64,000 bases of DNA from Pseudomonadota bacterium (GTDB lineage Bacteria > Pseudomonadota > Alphaproteobacteria > Rhizobiales > Rhizobiaceae), in contig JAEZXX010000051.1 of NCBI GenBank assembly GCA_023419535.1, forward strand, positions 1-64,000, given 5' to 3'. Numbering within the stretch: position 1 is the first letter of the stretch; each line of letters opens with the position of its first letter. A model generated the notes under the pieces. The model saw only the letters and a program-made list of their open reading frames with translations, had not been told where the DNA came from and did not search any database. A program made the position numbers and the translations under genes. This document shows positions 8,719 through 17,226 of the stretch, piece by piece.

Positions 8719-9253
8719 TCCCGGGTTTCTCGCGCCTGCGACTTCAGCGCTATCATGCCATAGTCGAATTACGTCTAATGAAACGGTAAAGATCGAATTT
8801 TCAGGAATTTTCGCGTCACCGAATAGAGATAACAGAAAATTTTACCCGCATAGACGCGATGATAGTCCGGCACTTTACCGTGGCAAGAAGGTCATCTCTA
8901 TTATCTCGCGGACATAGGCGAACGCGTGGTCGCCGGTCGATCCCGCTTTCCCCCTCCGCGTCGGGCGCTCGACTTTCAACTGCGGTCGCGAAATAGATGA
9001 CCGCTGATATCCTCGAAGTCAATATTGTGTTGCACAATAAAATTTTTTAATGATTACGGGTATCATCCATCAAATTTTAGAATTTGAACTCATTTTCTAA
9101 TTATCTGTATATAAAACTGATAGCGTGAGAGAGTCCGCGCTTCTAGGGGTTTCCCTTTGACCGGAGCTCACTGCTTTGGGATGTTTGTTTAATTTTCCCG
9201 TGACCTGCCACTATCTATTCATTCAGCGACGATTAGAGCCTCGATCGTTTCTG
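8719..9253. other. 535-base gap with an AT-rich block; no gene seen
   Basis: No convincing coding sequence is present. The 8763-8900 part is AT-rich relative to its surroundings and should hold the GGDEF-EAL promoter. From about 9030 to 9125 the composition falls to mostly A and T (for example AATAAAATTTTTTAATGATT), far from the local average. This may be a promoter or protein-binding region, or imported DNA left with the adjoining IS relic. Confidence 0.6.
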
Positions 9254-9745
9254 CTACACCGTAGGGCGCGGATTGAGCAACCGGCGAGGAAAGAAGCCAT
9301 CCGATAGCGGAGCTCCAGAGCCGGTTGCGGTGATCATCTTGGCGAAGTCCGCCGGCGTCAGGTTGCCGAGCGAGGAGTGCGGCCGCCACGTGTTGAAGTC
9401 CTGGACCCAGGCGGCGATTAGCTTGCGGGCATGATCGAGACCGAGAAACAGGCTCTCGTTCAAGAGTTCGTCACGCATCCGGCCATAGAAGCTCTCGACG
9501 AAGTCGTTCTGCATCGGCTCGCCGGGCGCGATCTCGCCGAGCGCGATGTAGTGCCATTCCACCTTGTGATCCTTCGACCAGGCGAGGATCGCGTTCGAGG
9601 TGAACTCCGTGCCGTGATCGGATGATCATCCTGGGCTTGCCTCGCGCGGCGATCAAGGCCGTGAGCTCGCGGGCAACACGACGGCCTGAGGCCGACGTAT
9701 CGGGGATCGCCGCGAGGCACTCGCGTGTCGAGCGCACGAGCGAGG
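9254..9745 (-). pseudogene. IS3-family orfB transposase, 3' fragment with frameshift
   Basis: Minus-strand pieces match the C-terminal half of an IS3 OrfB: RECLAAIPDTSASGRRVARE and LTALIAARGKP, then a frameshift near 9620, then HGTEFTSNAILAWSKDHKVE, MQNDFVESFYGRMRDELLNE, GLDHARKLIAAW and RPHSSLGNLTPADFA. The last catalytic Glu (FVESF) is present, but the N-terminal half with the first Asp and the HTH is missing. The upstream edge near 9745 is approximate. The relic ends 215 bases before the carnitine/choline-binding protein gene and may have replaced part of its original promoter region. Confidence 0.82.
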
Positions 9746-9959
9746 AGGCGCCGGGGCTGCGGAGCTGAAGTATGCGGGGCGGATGGTTGCTGCTCCGATG
9801 AACGCTGGGTTCGACGACGGCGCGCTCCCAGAGCTTGTCGGGGGGGATCTTCGCTTGCAGGCAAACGAGCGGTGCAAAACGCAAAGGTCGAAGTGAAAGG
9901 GCGCGTATCCTGATCGTGTCGCCAGCGTTGAAACGTTCCGCCGCGAGAAAGGAAATCAG

Positions 9960-10904
9960 ATGGCCAGACCTCTTCATGCCCTCGGCATTCTCGGCATTCT
10001 CGCGGCCGGGACCGCCGGCGCTTCCGCGGCAGAGCCCGAAAGCTGCCAGGCTCCCCGCTTCTCCGACGTCGGCTGGACGGACATCACCGCGACCACCGCG
10101 ACGACCGGCCTCATCCTCGAAAAGCTCGGCTATCGACCCGACATCTCCGTTCTGTCCGTGGCGGTGACCTTCCAGGCTCTCCAGCAGGGCGACATCGACG
10201 TCTTCCTCGGCAACTGGATGCCGCTGCAGGACCCGATCGCCACCCCGCTCGTCGACAGCGGCGCGATCGACGTGGTCGCGACCAACCTCGAAGGCGCCCT
10301 GATCGGCTTCGCGGTCCCCGCCGCCACTTACGAGGCGGGCCTTCGCACCTATGCCGACATCGCCAAGTTCGAAGACGAACTTGGCGGCCAGATCTACGGC
10401 ATCGAAGCCGGCTCCAGCGCCAACGAGACGATTTCCGGCCTTATCGAGAACGATACGTTCGGGCTCGGCGGCTTCACGCTGGTGGAATCCAGCGAACAGG
10501 CGATGCTGGCGCAGGTCGAGAACTCCATCCGCCAGGAGGAGCCGATCGTCTTCTTCGGCTGGCGTCCGCATCCCATGAATGTGCGCCTCGACATGCGCTA
10601 TCTGGAAGAGGGGAACGACACGTTCGGGCCCGACGACGGCGCCGCGAGCGTGCTGACCAACACGCGTGCCGGCTACGTGGCGGAGTGCCCGAACGTCGGC
10701 AAGCTCCTGCAGAACATGACCTTCACCGTCGAGGACGAAGATCTCTTGATGAGCTACATCCTCGACGAGGACATGCAGCCCGCCGCCGCGGCCGAGCGCT
10801 GGCTGAAGGAGAACCCCGGGCGTATCGACGCTTGGCTCGACGGGGTAACGACCGTCTCAGGTGAGGCGGGTGCTTCCGCCGTGCGCGAAGGGCTCGACCT
10901 CTAG
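9960..10904 (+). CDS. caiX: Periplasmic quaternary-amine binding protein (CaiX/ChoX family)
   Basis: The 314-residue protein has a signal peptide (cleavage likely after ASAA near residue 24) and the OpuAC fold of ChoX/CaiX proteins, with FSDVGWTDITATTA, DVFLGNWMP and VFFGWRPHP. Trp39, Trp86 and Trp201 are placed like the cation-pi cage that holds the trimethylammonium group in ChoX. GAAAGGAAA precedes the ATG. No permease or ATPase gene is adjacent. In Pseudomonas aeruginosa the orphan CaiX works with a shared core transporter and sits beside the cdh genes, so carnitine is the likeliest ligand, with choline or betaine as alternatives. Confidence 0.8.
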   Translation: MARPLHALGILGILAAGTAGASAAEPESCQAPRFSDVGWTDITATTATTGLILEKLGYRPDISVLSVAVTFQALQQGDIDVFLGNWMPLQDPIATPLVDSGAIDVVATNLEGALIGFAVPAATYEAGLRTYADIAKFEDELGGQIYGIEAGSSANETISGLIENDTFGLGGFTLVESSEQAMLAQVENSIRQEEPIVFFGWRPHPMNVRLDMRYLEEGNDTFGPDDGAASVLTNTRAGYVAECPNVGKLLQNMTFTVEDEDLLMSYILDEDMQPAAAAERWLKENPGRIDAWLDGVTTVSGEAGASAVREGLDL

Positions 10905-10959
10905 AGCGCCGTCTCGTCCATTCGGACGCACAAAGGTCGCTCCAACTCTTTGAATCTAC

Positions 10960-11003
10960 GCATAGGCTTTCCGAAAATCGAACCCGATTTTCAAAGCCTA
11001 TGC
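10960..11003. repeat. Long imperfect palindrome (hairpin) between converging genes; terminator or intergenic mosaic repeat
   Basis: GCATAGGCTTT at 10960-10970 pairs with AAAGCCTATGC at 10993-11003, and GAAAATCG at 10973-10980 pairs with CGATTTTC at 10985-10992 around an AACC loop; only a CC bulge interrupts the stem. It lies between the 3' ends of caiX and cdhR and so could end transcription both ways. The GAAAATCG/CGATTTTC core resembles short intergenic palindromes scattered in rhizobial genomes; that link is from memory, not a search. Confidence 0.8.
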
Positions 11004-11012
11004 TGTAGCCTT

Positions 11013-11981
11013 TCACGAACTCTGCCTTCGGGCGGTGGTCGGCGGAACGCCGTACTGCCGCCGGAAAGCCCGCGAGAGAGCCGCGATCGAGGAAAAGCCG
11101 GTGCGAACCGCGGTGTCGGCCATCGACATGCGCGTGTCGATCACCAGCCGGCGGGCCGCCTTCAGCCGCAGCGACAGATAATAGGCGCCGGGCGAGGTGT
11201 GGACGCTGTTCTGGAACAGCGTCTCCAGCGTGCGGGTCGAGACCGTCAGACGCGACGCGATCTCCGCGATCGTCAGCGGCTGGTCGACATGCTCTTCCAT
11301 GATGCGGATCGCCTGGCCGACGCGCGGCTCGGTCCGCCCGATCCGCCCGACCGAGACGAGCGGCTGCGCGTCCGAAGCGTTCTTCACCTGCTCGTAGATG
11401 TAGATGCTGGCGACGTCGAGCGCGGTGGAATAGCCCTGCCGCGTGCGGATCAGCGCCAGCATCAGGTCGAGGGCCGGCATCGCGCCGCCCGTCGTGAAGA
11501 TCGGTCCGTCGATCACCCAGCGGTCGGGTTGGACGTCCACCTGCGGGAACCGGCCCGCGAACTCCTCCAGATCCTCCCAATGGGTCGTGGCCTTGCGCCC
11601 GTCGAGCAGGCCCGCCAGCGCCAATACCCACGCCCCGGCCTCGATGCCACCCGTCATGCGGGCATGGCGCGAGCCGGCGCGGATCGCCGCGAGCGCCTTC
11701 GGCGTCGCATGGCGAAAGACGTTGAAGGCGCTTACCACCATCAGGATATCGCGCCGCTCGGCCGGCTCGAAACGCCTCGCTACCGGGATGGCGAGGCCGC
11801 ACGAGGTGCGCGGCGCCTCGCCGTCGAGCGAGACGACGCTCCAGCGGTAGACCTCGCGTGCCGCGATGCGGTTCGCCGCGCGCATCGGGTCGAGCGTCGC
11901 GGCGAGCGACATCAGCGAAGCGTCCGGCAGGACCAGGATCGTGATGTCCAGCGGCGCATCGGAGGCTTCGAACAACGACAT
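11013..11981 (-). CDS. cdhR: GlxA-family AraC-type regulator, probable CdhR
   Basis: An N-terminal DJ-1/PfpI-like domain (residues about 8-180; DITILVLPDASLM, then GGIEAGAWVLALAGLLDG, where the amidotransferase nucleophile position is not conserved as Cys) is followed by two AraC HTH motifs (about 215-315; QPLTIAEIASRLTVSTRTLE and AVRTGFSSIAALSRAFRRQYG). This layout is shared by CdhR, GbdR and ArgR-type regulators of quaternary amines. The gene is divergent from cdhC with about 100 bases between starts, placing its operator there. A start at 12017, 12 codons upstream, is possible. Induction of cdhC-cdhAB and caiX by carnitine is predicted from P. aeruginosa CdhR. Confidence 0.8.
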   Translation of the reverse strand: MSLFEASDAPLDITILVLPDASLMSLAATLDPMRAANRIAAREVYRWSVVSLDGEAPRTSCGLAIPVARRFEPAERRDILMVVSAFNVFRHATPKALAAIRAGSRHARMTGGIEAGAWVLALAGLLDGRKATTHWEDLEEFAGRFPQVDVQPDRWVIDGPIFTTGGAMPALDLMLALIRTRQGYSTALDVASIYIYEQVKNASDAQPLVSVGRIGRTEPRVGQAIRIMEEHVDQPLTIAEIASRLTVSTRTLETLFQNSVHTSPGAYYLSLRLKAARRLVIDTRMSMADTAVRTGFSSIAALSRAFRRQYGVPPTTARRQSS

Positions 11982-12079
11982 GGCGCTCAGTGTCCGGTCG
12001 GCTTCGCAAAACGTCAACCTCGCCCGCCGTCGGCGGCCAAGATTGAGTGCATCAAGTACCAGGTCGCCGGAGTCCGAAC

Positions 12080-12985
12080 ATGCCGCTTCAACCCAGCCGC
12101 GAGGTCTTCATCACCTGCGCCGTCACCGGTGCGGGCGATACGACGGGCCGGTCCGACAAGGTGCCCGTGACGCCTCGCGAGATCGCCGAGGCGAGCGTCG
12201 CCGCCGCGCGCGCCGGTGCGGCCATCGCGCACATCCACGTCCGCGACCCCGAAACCGGGAAGGGCTCGCGCGACCTCGCCCTCTACCGCGAGGTCATGGA
12301 GCGCATCCGCGACAGTGGCGTCGACATGGTCCTGAACCTGACGGCGGGGACGGGCGGCGACCTCGTCTTCGGCTCGGCCGAAGCGCCGTTCCCGGTGGAC
12401 CCGGCGGGCACCGACATGGTCGGGGCCAGCGAGCGCCTCGCCCATGTCCGCGAGCTTCTGCCCGAGATCTGCACCCTCGACTGCGGCACAATGAACTTCG
12501 GCGAGGGCGACTACGTGATGACGAACACGCCCGCCATGCTGAAGGAGATGGCGCGCCAGATCCAGGCGCTCGGCGTGCGTCCCGAAATCGAGATCTTCGA
12601 CACCGGGCACCTCCTCCTCGCGCAGTGGCTGAAGGCGCAAGGGGTCATCGACGATCCGGTGATGGTGCAGCTCTGCATGGGCATTCCCTGGGGTGCGCCG
12701 GACGACATCGGCACCTTCAAGGCGATCGTCGACAATCTGCCGGACGACTGGACCTTCTCGGCCTTCTCGATCGGCCGCAACCAGCTGCCCTTTGCGGCGC
12801 TTGCGCTGGTGGCGGGGGGCAACATCCGCGTCGGGTTGGAGGACAATCTCTGGCTCGGCAAGGGCGTGCTCGCCACCAACGACGCGCTCGTGGAGCGCGC
12901 CGTCGCGATCGCGGAAGGCACCGGTGCGCGCGTGCTCGGGCCGGACGAGGTCCGCACGAAGCTGAAGCTGACGAAGCGCTGGTGA
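12080..12985 (+). CDS. cdhC: 3-dehydrocarnitine cleavage enzyme (BKACE family, DUF849)
   Basis: This 301-residue beta-keto acid cleavage enzyme is close to the dehydrocarnitine subgroup. The zinc ligands HIH (His51, His53) lie in AIAHIHVRDPETGKGS, followed by LNLTAGTGGDLVFGS, LDCGTMNFGEGDYVMTNTP, EIEIFDTGHLLLA and a C-terminal RVGLEDNLWLGKG. In this role it takes 3-dehydrocarnitine and acetyl-CoA to betainyl-CoA and acetoacetate, in the cytosol. It is the first gene of an operon with the dehydrogenase/thioesterase fusion 5 bases downstream, which makes the assignment strong. Other BKACE substrates are possible only if the context misleads. Confidence 0.88.
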   Translation: MPLQPSREVFITCAVTGAGDTTGRSDKVPVTPREIAEASVAAARAGAAIAHIHVRDPETGKGSRDLALYREVMERIRDSGVDMVLNLTAGTGGDLVFGSAEAPFPVDPAGTDMVGASERLAHVRELLPEICTLDCGTMNFGEGDYVMTNTPAMLKEMARQIQALGVRPEIEIFDTGHLLLAQWLKAQGVIDDPVMVQLCMGIPWGAPDDIGTFKAIVDNLPDDWTFSAFSIGRNQLPFAALALVAGGNIRVGLEDNLWLGKGVLATNDALVERAVAIAEGTGARVLGPDEVRTKLKLTKRW

Positions 12986-12990
12986 GCCCG

Positions 12991-14472
12991 ATGACCACCT
13001 TCCCGATTCAGAAGGCCGCCTGCGTCGGCGTCGGCGTCATCGGCGCGGGCTGGGTCGCCCGGCTTGTCCTCAACGGCGTCGACGTGTGCGTGTTCGATCC
13101 CTCGCCCCAGGCCCCGCGCATCGTCGCGGAGGTGGTGGAGAACGCCGCCCGCGCCTACGCCGGGCTCTATCGCTCGCGCTTGCCGGAGCGCGGCACCATC
13201 CGTTTTGCCGCCTCGATCGAGGAGGCGGTCGAGGACGCGGACATCGTGCAGGAGAGCGTCCCTGAGCGGCTGGACTTCAAGCGGCAGATCCTCGGCGAGA
13301 TCGACGCGGCCGCGCCGGCGGACACGATCATCGGCTCGTCCACATCCGGCCTCCTGCCGAGCGATCTTCAGGCCGGGATGCGGCACCCCGAACGTCTCGT
13401 CGTCGCCCATCCGTTCAACCCCGTCTACCTCCTGCCGCTGGTGGAGCTCGTCGGCGGCGCCGAGACGAGTGCGCAGACCATCGATCGCGCCAAGGCGCTC
13501 TATGGGGCACTCGGCATGAAGCCGGTCGCGATCCGCCGCGAGATCGAGGCCTTTGTGGGCGACCGCCTTCTGGAGGCGCTGTGGCGCGAGGCGCTCTGGC
13601 TGGTGAAGGACGATGTCGCCGGGGTCGAGGAGATCGACGACGTCATCCGCTACTCCTTCGGCCTTCGCTGGGCGCAGATGGGCCTGTTCCAGACCTACCG
13701 CATCGCTGGCGGCGAGGCGGGCATGCGCCACTTCCTTGCCCAATTCGGCCCGGCTCTCCAGTGGCCGTGGACGAAGCTGATGGACGTGCCCGATCTTGAC
13801 GACGCGCTCGTGGAGAAGATCGCCGGGCAATCCGACGCGCAGGCCGCGGGGCGGTCCGTCCGCGAGTTGGAGCGCATCCGCGACGACAATCTCGTGGCGA
13901 TGATCCGGGCCCTGTCGGAGCAGCAGGGCGGCGAGGGCTGGAGTGCGGGCGCGCTTCGCAACACGGCTGAGGCGGACCTCGCCGCGCGGGCCGGCGGCAG
14001 GACGGCGCCTGCTCTTCAGCTCCATTCCGGGACAATTTCGGCAGAGTGGATCGACTACAACGGCCACATGACCGAGCACCGGTATCTACAGGTGTTCGGC
14101 GAGGCGACCGATGCGCTCCTCGCGCATGTCGGCGTGGATGCGGCTTACCTTGCGGGCGGCCACAGCTTCTACACGGTGGAGACGCATCTCCAGCATCTTG
14201 GCGAGATGAAGCAAGGCGCCGCCTTCCGGGTCGAGACGCAGGTCCTCGCCGGCGACGGCAAACGCCTCCACGTCTTCCACACGCTCAGGGACGGCGAGGG
14301 GCGGATCGTCGCGACCGCCGAGCAGATGCTTCTCCATGTCGACACGAAGGCGGGGCGGGCTGTTCCCGCCAGCGGGGCCGTCGCCGCGCGCGTCGCGGCC
14401 CTGACGGCGGAGCATCGCCAACTCGCCTGGCCCGCATCTGCGCGCCGCCATGTCGGCCAGCGCAGGAGCTGA
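12991..14472 (+). CDS. L-carnitine 3-dehydrogenase / betainyl-CoA thioesterase fusion
   Basis: Residues 1 to about 320 are a 3-hydroxyacyl-CoA-dehydrogenase-type enzyme: Rossmann motif CVGVGVIGAGWVA, VQESVPERLDFKRQ, SSTSGLLPSDLQ and AHPFNPVYLLPLVE (catalytic-region His). Residues about 340-480 are a 4HBT hotdog thioesterase with EWIDYNGHMTEHRYL (catalytic-type Asp) and HLGEMKQG. The 493-residue length fits known fused carnitine dehydrogenase/betainyl-CoA thioesterases of rhizobia, in which the first domain makes 3-dehydrocarnitine and the second frees glycine betaine from betainyl-CoA. These are separate cdhA and cdhB genes in Pseudomonas. With cdhC upstream, all three steps are encoded back to back. 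Confidence 0.88.
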   Translation: MTTFPIQKAACVGVGVIGAGWVARLVLNGVDVCVFDPSPQAPRIVAEVVENAARAYAGLYRSRLPERGTIRFAASIEEAVEDADIVQESVPERLDFKRQILGEIDAAAPADTIIGSSTSGLLPSDLQAGMRHPERLVVAHPFNPVYLLPLVELVGGAETSAQTIDRAKALYGALGMKPVAIRREIEAFVGDRLLEALWREALWLVKDDVAGVEEIDDVIRYSFGLRWAQMGLFQTYRIAGGEAGMRHFLAQFGPALQWPWTKLMDVPDLDDALVEKIAGQSDAQAAGRSVRELERIRDDNLVAMIRALSEQQGGEGWSAGALRNTAEADLAARAGGRTAPALQLHSGTISAEWIDYNGHMTEHRYLQVFGEATDALLAHVGVDAAYLAGGHSFYTVETHLQHLGEMKQGAAFRVETQVLAGDGKRLHVFHTLRDGEGRIVATAEQMLLHVDTKAGRAVPASGAVAARVAALTAEHRQLAWPASARRHVGQRRS

Positions 14473-14520
14473 GCCGCGACGATCTCGACGAACCCCTTCA
14501 GAACCGGAAAGGACCCTTCC

Positions 14521-15567
14521 ATGAAGGAGAACCGCCACGCCACGCCCGCCCTCGCGGCCGTCTTCCTCGTTACGACCTCGTCCGTGGCTTTTGCGCAGCC
14601 CGCCCCCGACCCGGCGACGATCGACCTTCAGGAGAGTTTCGATCCGATCGGCGCCGAGGTGCACGAGCTGACGCGTGGCGAACGCACCTCCTACTATATC
14701 GACGAGGGCACGGGGCCGCGCGCGGTGGTCTTCATCGGCGGCGCGGGCACCAGCCTCGAGGCCTTCCAGCTCACCGAGTTCGCGCGCACCTCGCGCGAGG
14801 CGCTCGGCCTGCGCTTCGTCTCGGTGGAACGCAACGGCTTCGGCGAGTCCGAGTTCGATCCGGCGCTCGGCTATGGCGACTACAACGACGAGGTCCTTGC
14901 GGTGCTCGATGAACTGAGCATCGAAGACTTCTCGATCCTGGCGATCTCGGGCGGCGGGGCCTACGCTGCGCAGCTCGCAGCCGCCGTGCCGGAGCGCATC
15001 GTCGGGCTTCATGCGGCCGCCGCCGTCTCGCGCACGCTGTCCAGCCGGTCGGAGCCGGAGTGCTCGACGTCGATGGAGGAACGCAACGAAGACAATCTTC
15101 GCTGGACGCAGCATCCTAAGGATTGGTGGGGCGTGCCCGGCTCACCGGTGCTCGCGGTACCGGGCTGGCAGACCCGCGCCTACGCCGATGCGACGCGCTC
15201 CTTCTACGTCGCCGGTCAGATGGGCGATTCGCGCGCGCTGAGTCACGAGCAGGGGCTCGCCTGCGGCGAGGACGCGGTGGTGGATCTCTCGGCTGCGCCG
15301 TTCCCGACCTTCCTCACCTGGGGCGGCGAGGACGAACTCGTCCCTGTCTCGGTCCTGGAGGAATGGCGAGAGGGCGTTTCCGAGGTTGCCAAGGCGACCG
15401 TCTATCCCGGTGAGGGACATACGGTGCAGTACCGGCACTGGGACCAGATCCTCGTCGATCTCGCCGGTCTTGAAGGGCAGACGGTGATCTGCCGCGACGA
15501 CAAGACGGTGCTCGTTCCAGACGCGGAGGCCATCGAGGCGCCGCTCGGGATTTGCGCCTGGCACTGA
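14521..15567 (+). CDS. Secreted alpha/beta hydrolase; candidate acylcarnitine hydrolase (HocS-like role)
   Basis: The 348-residue protein starts with a typical signal peptide (cleavage near VAFAQP, residues about 24-26), so it should act in the periplasm. Alpha/beta hydrolase hallmarks are present: VVFIGGAGTS, a nucleophile elbow LAISGGGAYA in which the usual first Gly is Ala, an acid in LTWGGEDELVP and a His in PGEGHTVQ. It follows the carnitine genes on the same strand after 48 bases. In P. aeruginosa the cdh operon ends with hocS, a short-chain acylcarnitine hydrolase; by analogy this enzyme could release carnitine from acylcarnitines. That is inference from position, since sequence alone only shows the fold. 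Confidence 0.65.
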   Translation: MKENRHATPALAAVFLVTTSSVAFAQPAPDPATIDLQESFDPIGAEVHELTRGERTSYYIDEGTGPRAVVFIGGAGTSLEAFQLTEFARTSREALGLRFVSVERNGFGESEFDPALGYGDYNDEVLAVLDELSIEDFSILAISGGGAYAAQLAAAVPERIVGLHAAAAVSRTLSSRSEPECSTSMEERNEDNLRWTQHPKDWWGVPGSPVLAVPGWQTRAYADATRSFYVAGQMGDSRALSHEQGLACGEDAVVDLSAAPFPTFLTWGGEDELVPVSVLEEWREGVSEVAKATVYPGEGHTVQYRHWDQILVDLAGLEGQTVICRDDKTVLVPDAEAIEAPLGICAWH

Positions 15568-15708
15568 GCGCTGCGTGGCCACCAGGACAGCTCTGCCGCA
15601 GGCCCGGCAGCTCGCGGTCCTCTTGGATCGCCAGTGAACGGCCGGTCGCGAAGCTCAACATCGCGCCGAGTATGGGCGAGGCCGCTCCGAACGAATCCCG
15701 GCTTGCGG

Positions 15709-16518
15709 CTACGTCATATACAGGCCGCCTGCGACGTCGACGGTCTGGCCCGTCACGAAGCTCGCCTCCGCCGACGTAAGATAAAGCGCGACGTCGGCGA
15801 CCTCGTCGGGCGCCCCGAGACGGCCGAGCGGCGTCAGGGCGACCTGCTCGGCGTTCACGGCATCGCCGACGGCTTTGACCATCGGCGTCTCGATGCGACC
15901 CGGCGCCAGGGCGTTGACGCGGATCCCGAAGGGCCCCAACTCGGCCGCCAGGTGCTTGGTCAGACCGATCAGCGCCGACTTCGTCGCCGCGTAGTGGCAG
16001 CCGACGATGGGCGAATAGGTCTTTCCCGCGACCGACGAGAGGTTGACAATCCAACCGCGGCACGCCTCGCGCATGGCAGGCGAAAGTAGGCGGATCGTGT
16101 TGAAGACGCCGGTGAGGTTCACATCGACGACACGGCGCCATTCGGCCGGATCCATCTCGTAGACGCGGTGGGCGCGCCCCTCGTGCTTCGGCGAGATGCC
16201 GGCGTTGTTGACAACCGTATCGAACGCTCCGCCGATCGACGCTTCCGCCGAGCGCACCGTGCGCTCTAGCGCGTCGAAGTCGGCGACGTCGACGGGGAGC
16301 GCGACGCCTCCGCCAAGAGCCCCTTCCCTGATTTCGGCAAGCGTCCGTTCGACATCCTCCGTCCGAAGGTCGGCGACGCCAACGATCGCTCCGCGACGCG
16401 CGAATGCGAGCGCCATCGCCCGCCCGATGCCGTTGCCGGCACCCGTGACCAGCACGCGGCGCCCGGCATGGCTCGCGCGCGCGGAAATGACAGCGTCGTT
16501 CTCTTCTCTTGGAGCCAT
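15709..16518 (-). CDS. Short-chain dehydrogenase/reductase
   Basis: A classical SDR of 269 residues: cofactor motif TGAGNGIG, VADLR at the end of beta-2 (an acidic residue that suggests NAD), NNAG, and the Ser-Tyr-Lys triad in NLSSVAGKTY with HYAATKSA. The C-terminus ends VTGQTVDVAGGLYM as in FabG-like enzymes. It is the last gene of a minus-strand operon, starting 3 bases after the livF stop, so it probably oxidises or reduces an intermediate of the compound imported by the Liv transporter. The substrate cannot be deduced. Confidence 0.85.
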   Translation of the reverse strand: MAPREENDAVISARASHAGRRVLVTGAGNGIGRAMALAFARRGAIVGVADLRTEDVERTLAEIREGALGGGVALPVDVADFDALERTVRSAEASIGGAFDTVVNNAGISPKHEGRAHRVYEMDPAEWRRVVDVNLTGVFNTIRLLSPAMREACRGWIVNLSSVAGKTYSPIVGCHYAATKSALIGLTKHLAAELGPFGIRVNALAPGRIETPMVKAVGDAVNAEQVALTPLGRLGAPDEVADVALYLTSAEASFVTGQTVDVAGGLYMT

Positions 16519-16521
16519 CGC

Positions 16522-17226
16522 TCAAATCCCCAGATAGGCTTGCCGGACGTGGTCGTTGCCGAGGAGCGCCTCCGCCCGGTCGGAAAGGACGATCTCACCG
16601 TTCTCCAGCACGTAGCCCCGGTCGGCGGCCTTCAGCGTGTTGAAAACGTTCTGCTCGACGATGAGAACGGTGGTGCCGGCCTTGGCGATTTCGGCCACGA
16701 CCTCGAAGACCTGCGAGACGATGATCGGAGCAAGGCCGAGCGAAGGCTCGTCGAACATCAGGAGGCGCGGCCGGGCCATCATGCCGCGAGCGATCGCCAC
16801 CATCTGCTGCTCGCCGCCCGACAGCGACACCGCCTTCTGGTCGAGGCGCTCGCGGACACGCGGAAAGAGCGTCAGGACCTCCTCCAGCGTGTCGCCCTGC
16901 CGCTCGCGGGCGCCGCGCCGGTAGGCGCCCATCAGGAGATTTTCGCGGACCGTCATTTCGGGAAAGAGCTGGCGGGCCTCGGGTATCAGCGTGATGCCGA
17001 GGTTGACGATCTCATGCGAGGACAGTCGCGAGATGTCGCGCCCCTCGAACTCGATCGTGCCGGCGGTCGGGCGCAGCAGGCCCGAGATGGTGCGCAGCAC
17101 AGTCGTCTTGCCGGCCCCGTTCGCCCCGACGATGGTAACGACCTCGCCACTCGCGACGTCCATCGAGACCCGATGCAGGATCGTCGTCGCGCCGTAGCCC
17201 GCATCGACATCGGTCAGCTTAAGCAT
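16522..17226 (-). CDS. livF: Branched-chain-type ABC transporter ATP-binding protein LivF
   Basis: The 234-residue ATPase has Walker A GANGAGKTT, Q-loop region EARQLFPEMTVREN, signature LSGGEQQM, Walker B LLMFDEPSLGLAP and the H-loop replacement IVEQNV typical of LivF. It forms the second nucleotide-binding subunit of a HAAT-family importer with the LivM-LivG fusion and LivH at the inner membrane. The start overlaps the end of the fusion gene by 8 bases. Many Liv-type systems carry aromatic acids, amides or short organic acids instead of branched-chain amino acids, so the gene symbol denotes family only. Confidence 0.9.
   Translation of the reverse strand: MLKLTDVDAGYGATTILHRVSMDVASGEVVTIVGANGAGKTTVLRTISGLLRPTAGTIEFEGRDISRLSSHEIVNLGITLIPEARQLFPEMTVRENLLMGAYRRGARERQGDTLEEVLTLFPRVRERLDQKAVSLSGGEQQMVAIARGMMARPRLLMFDEPSLGLAPIIVSQVFEVVAEIAKAGTTVLIVEQNVFNTLKAADRGYVLENGEIVLSDRAEALLGNDHVRQAYLGI

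Noticed and set aside
12511..14079. 522-codon open frame antisense to the carnitine dehydrogenase fusion
   Set aside because: No domain is recognisable, and the plus strand carries conserved dehydrogenase and thioesterase motifs.
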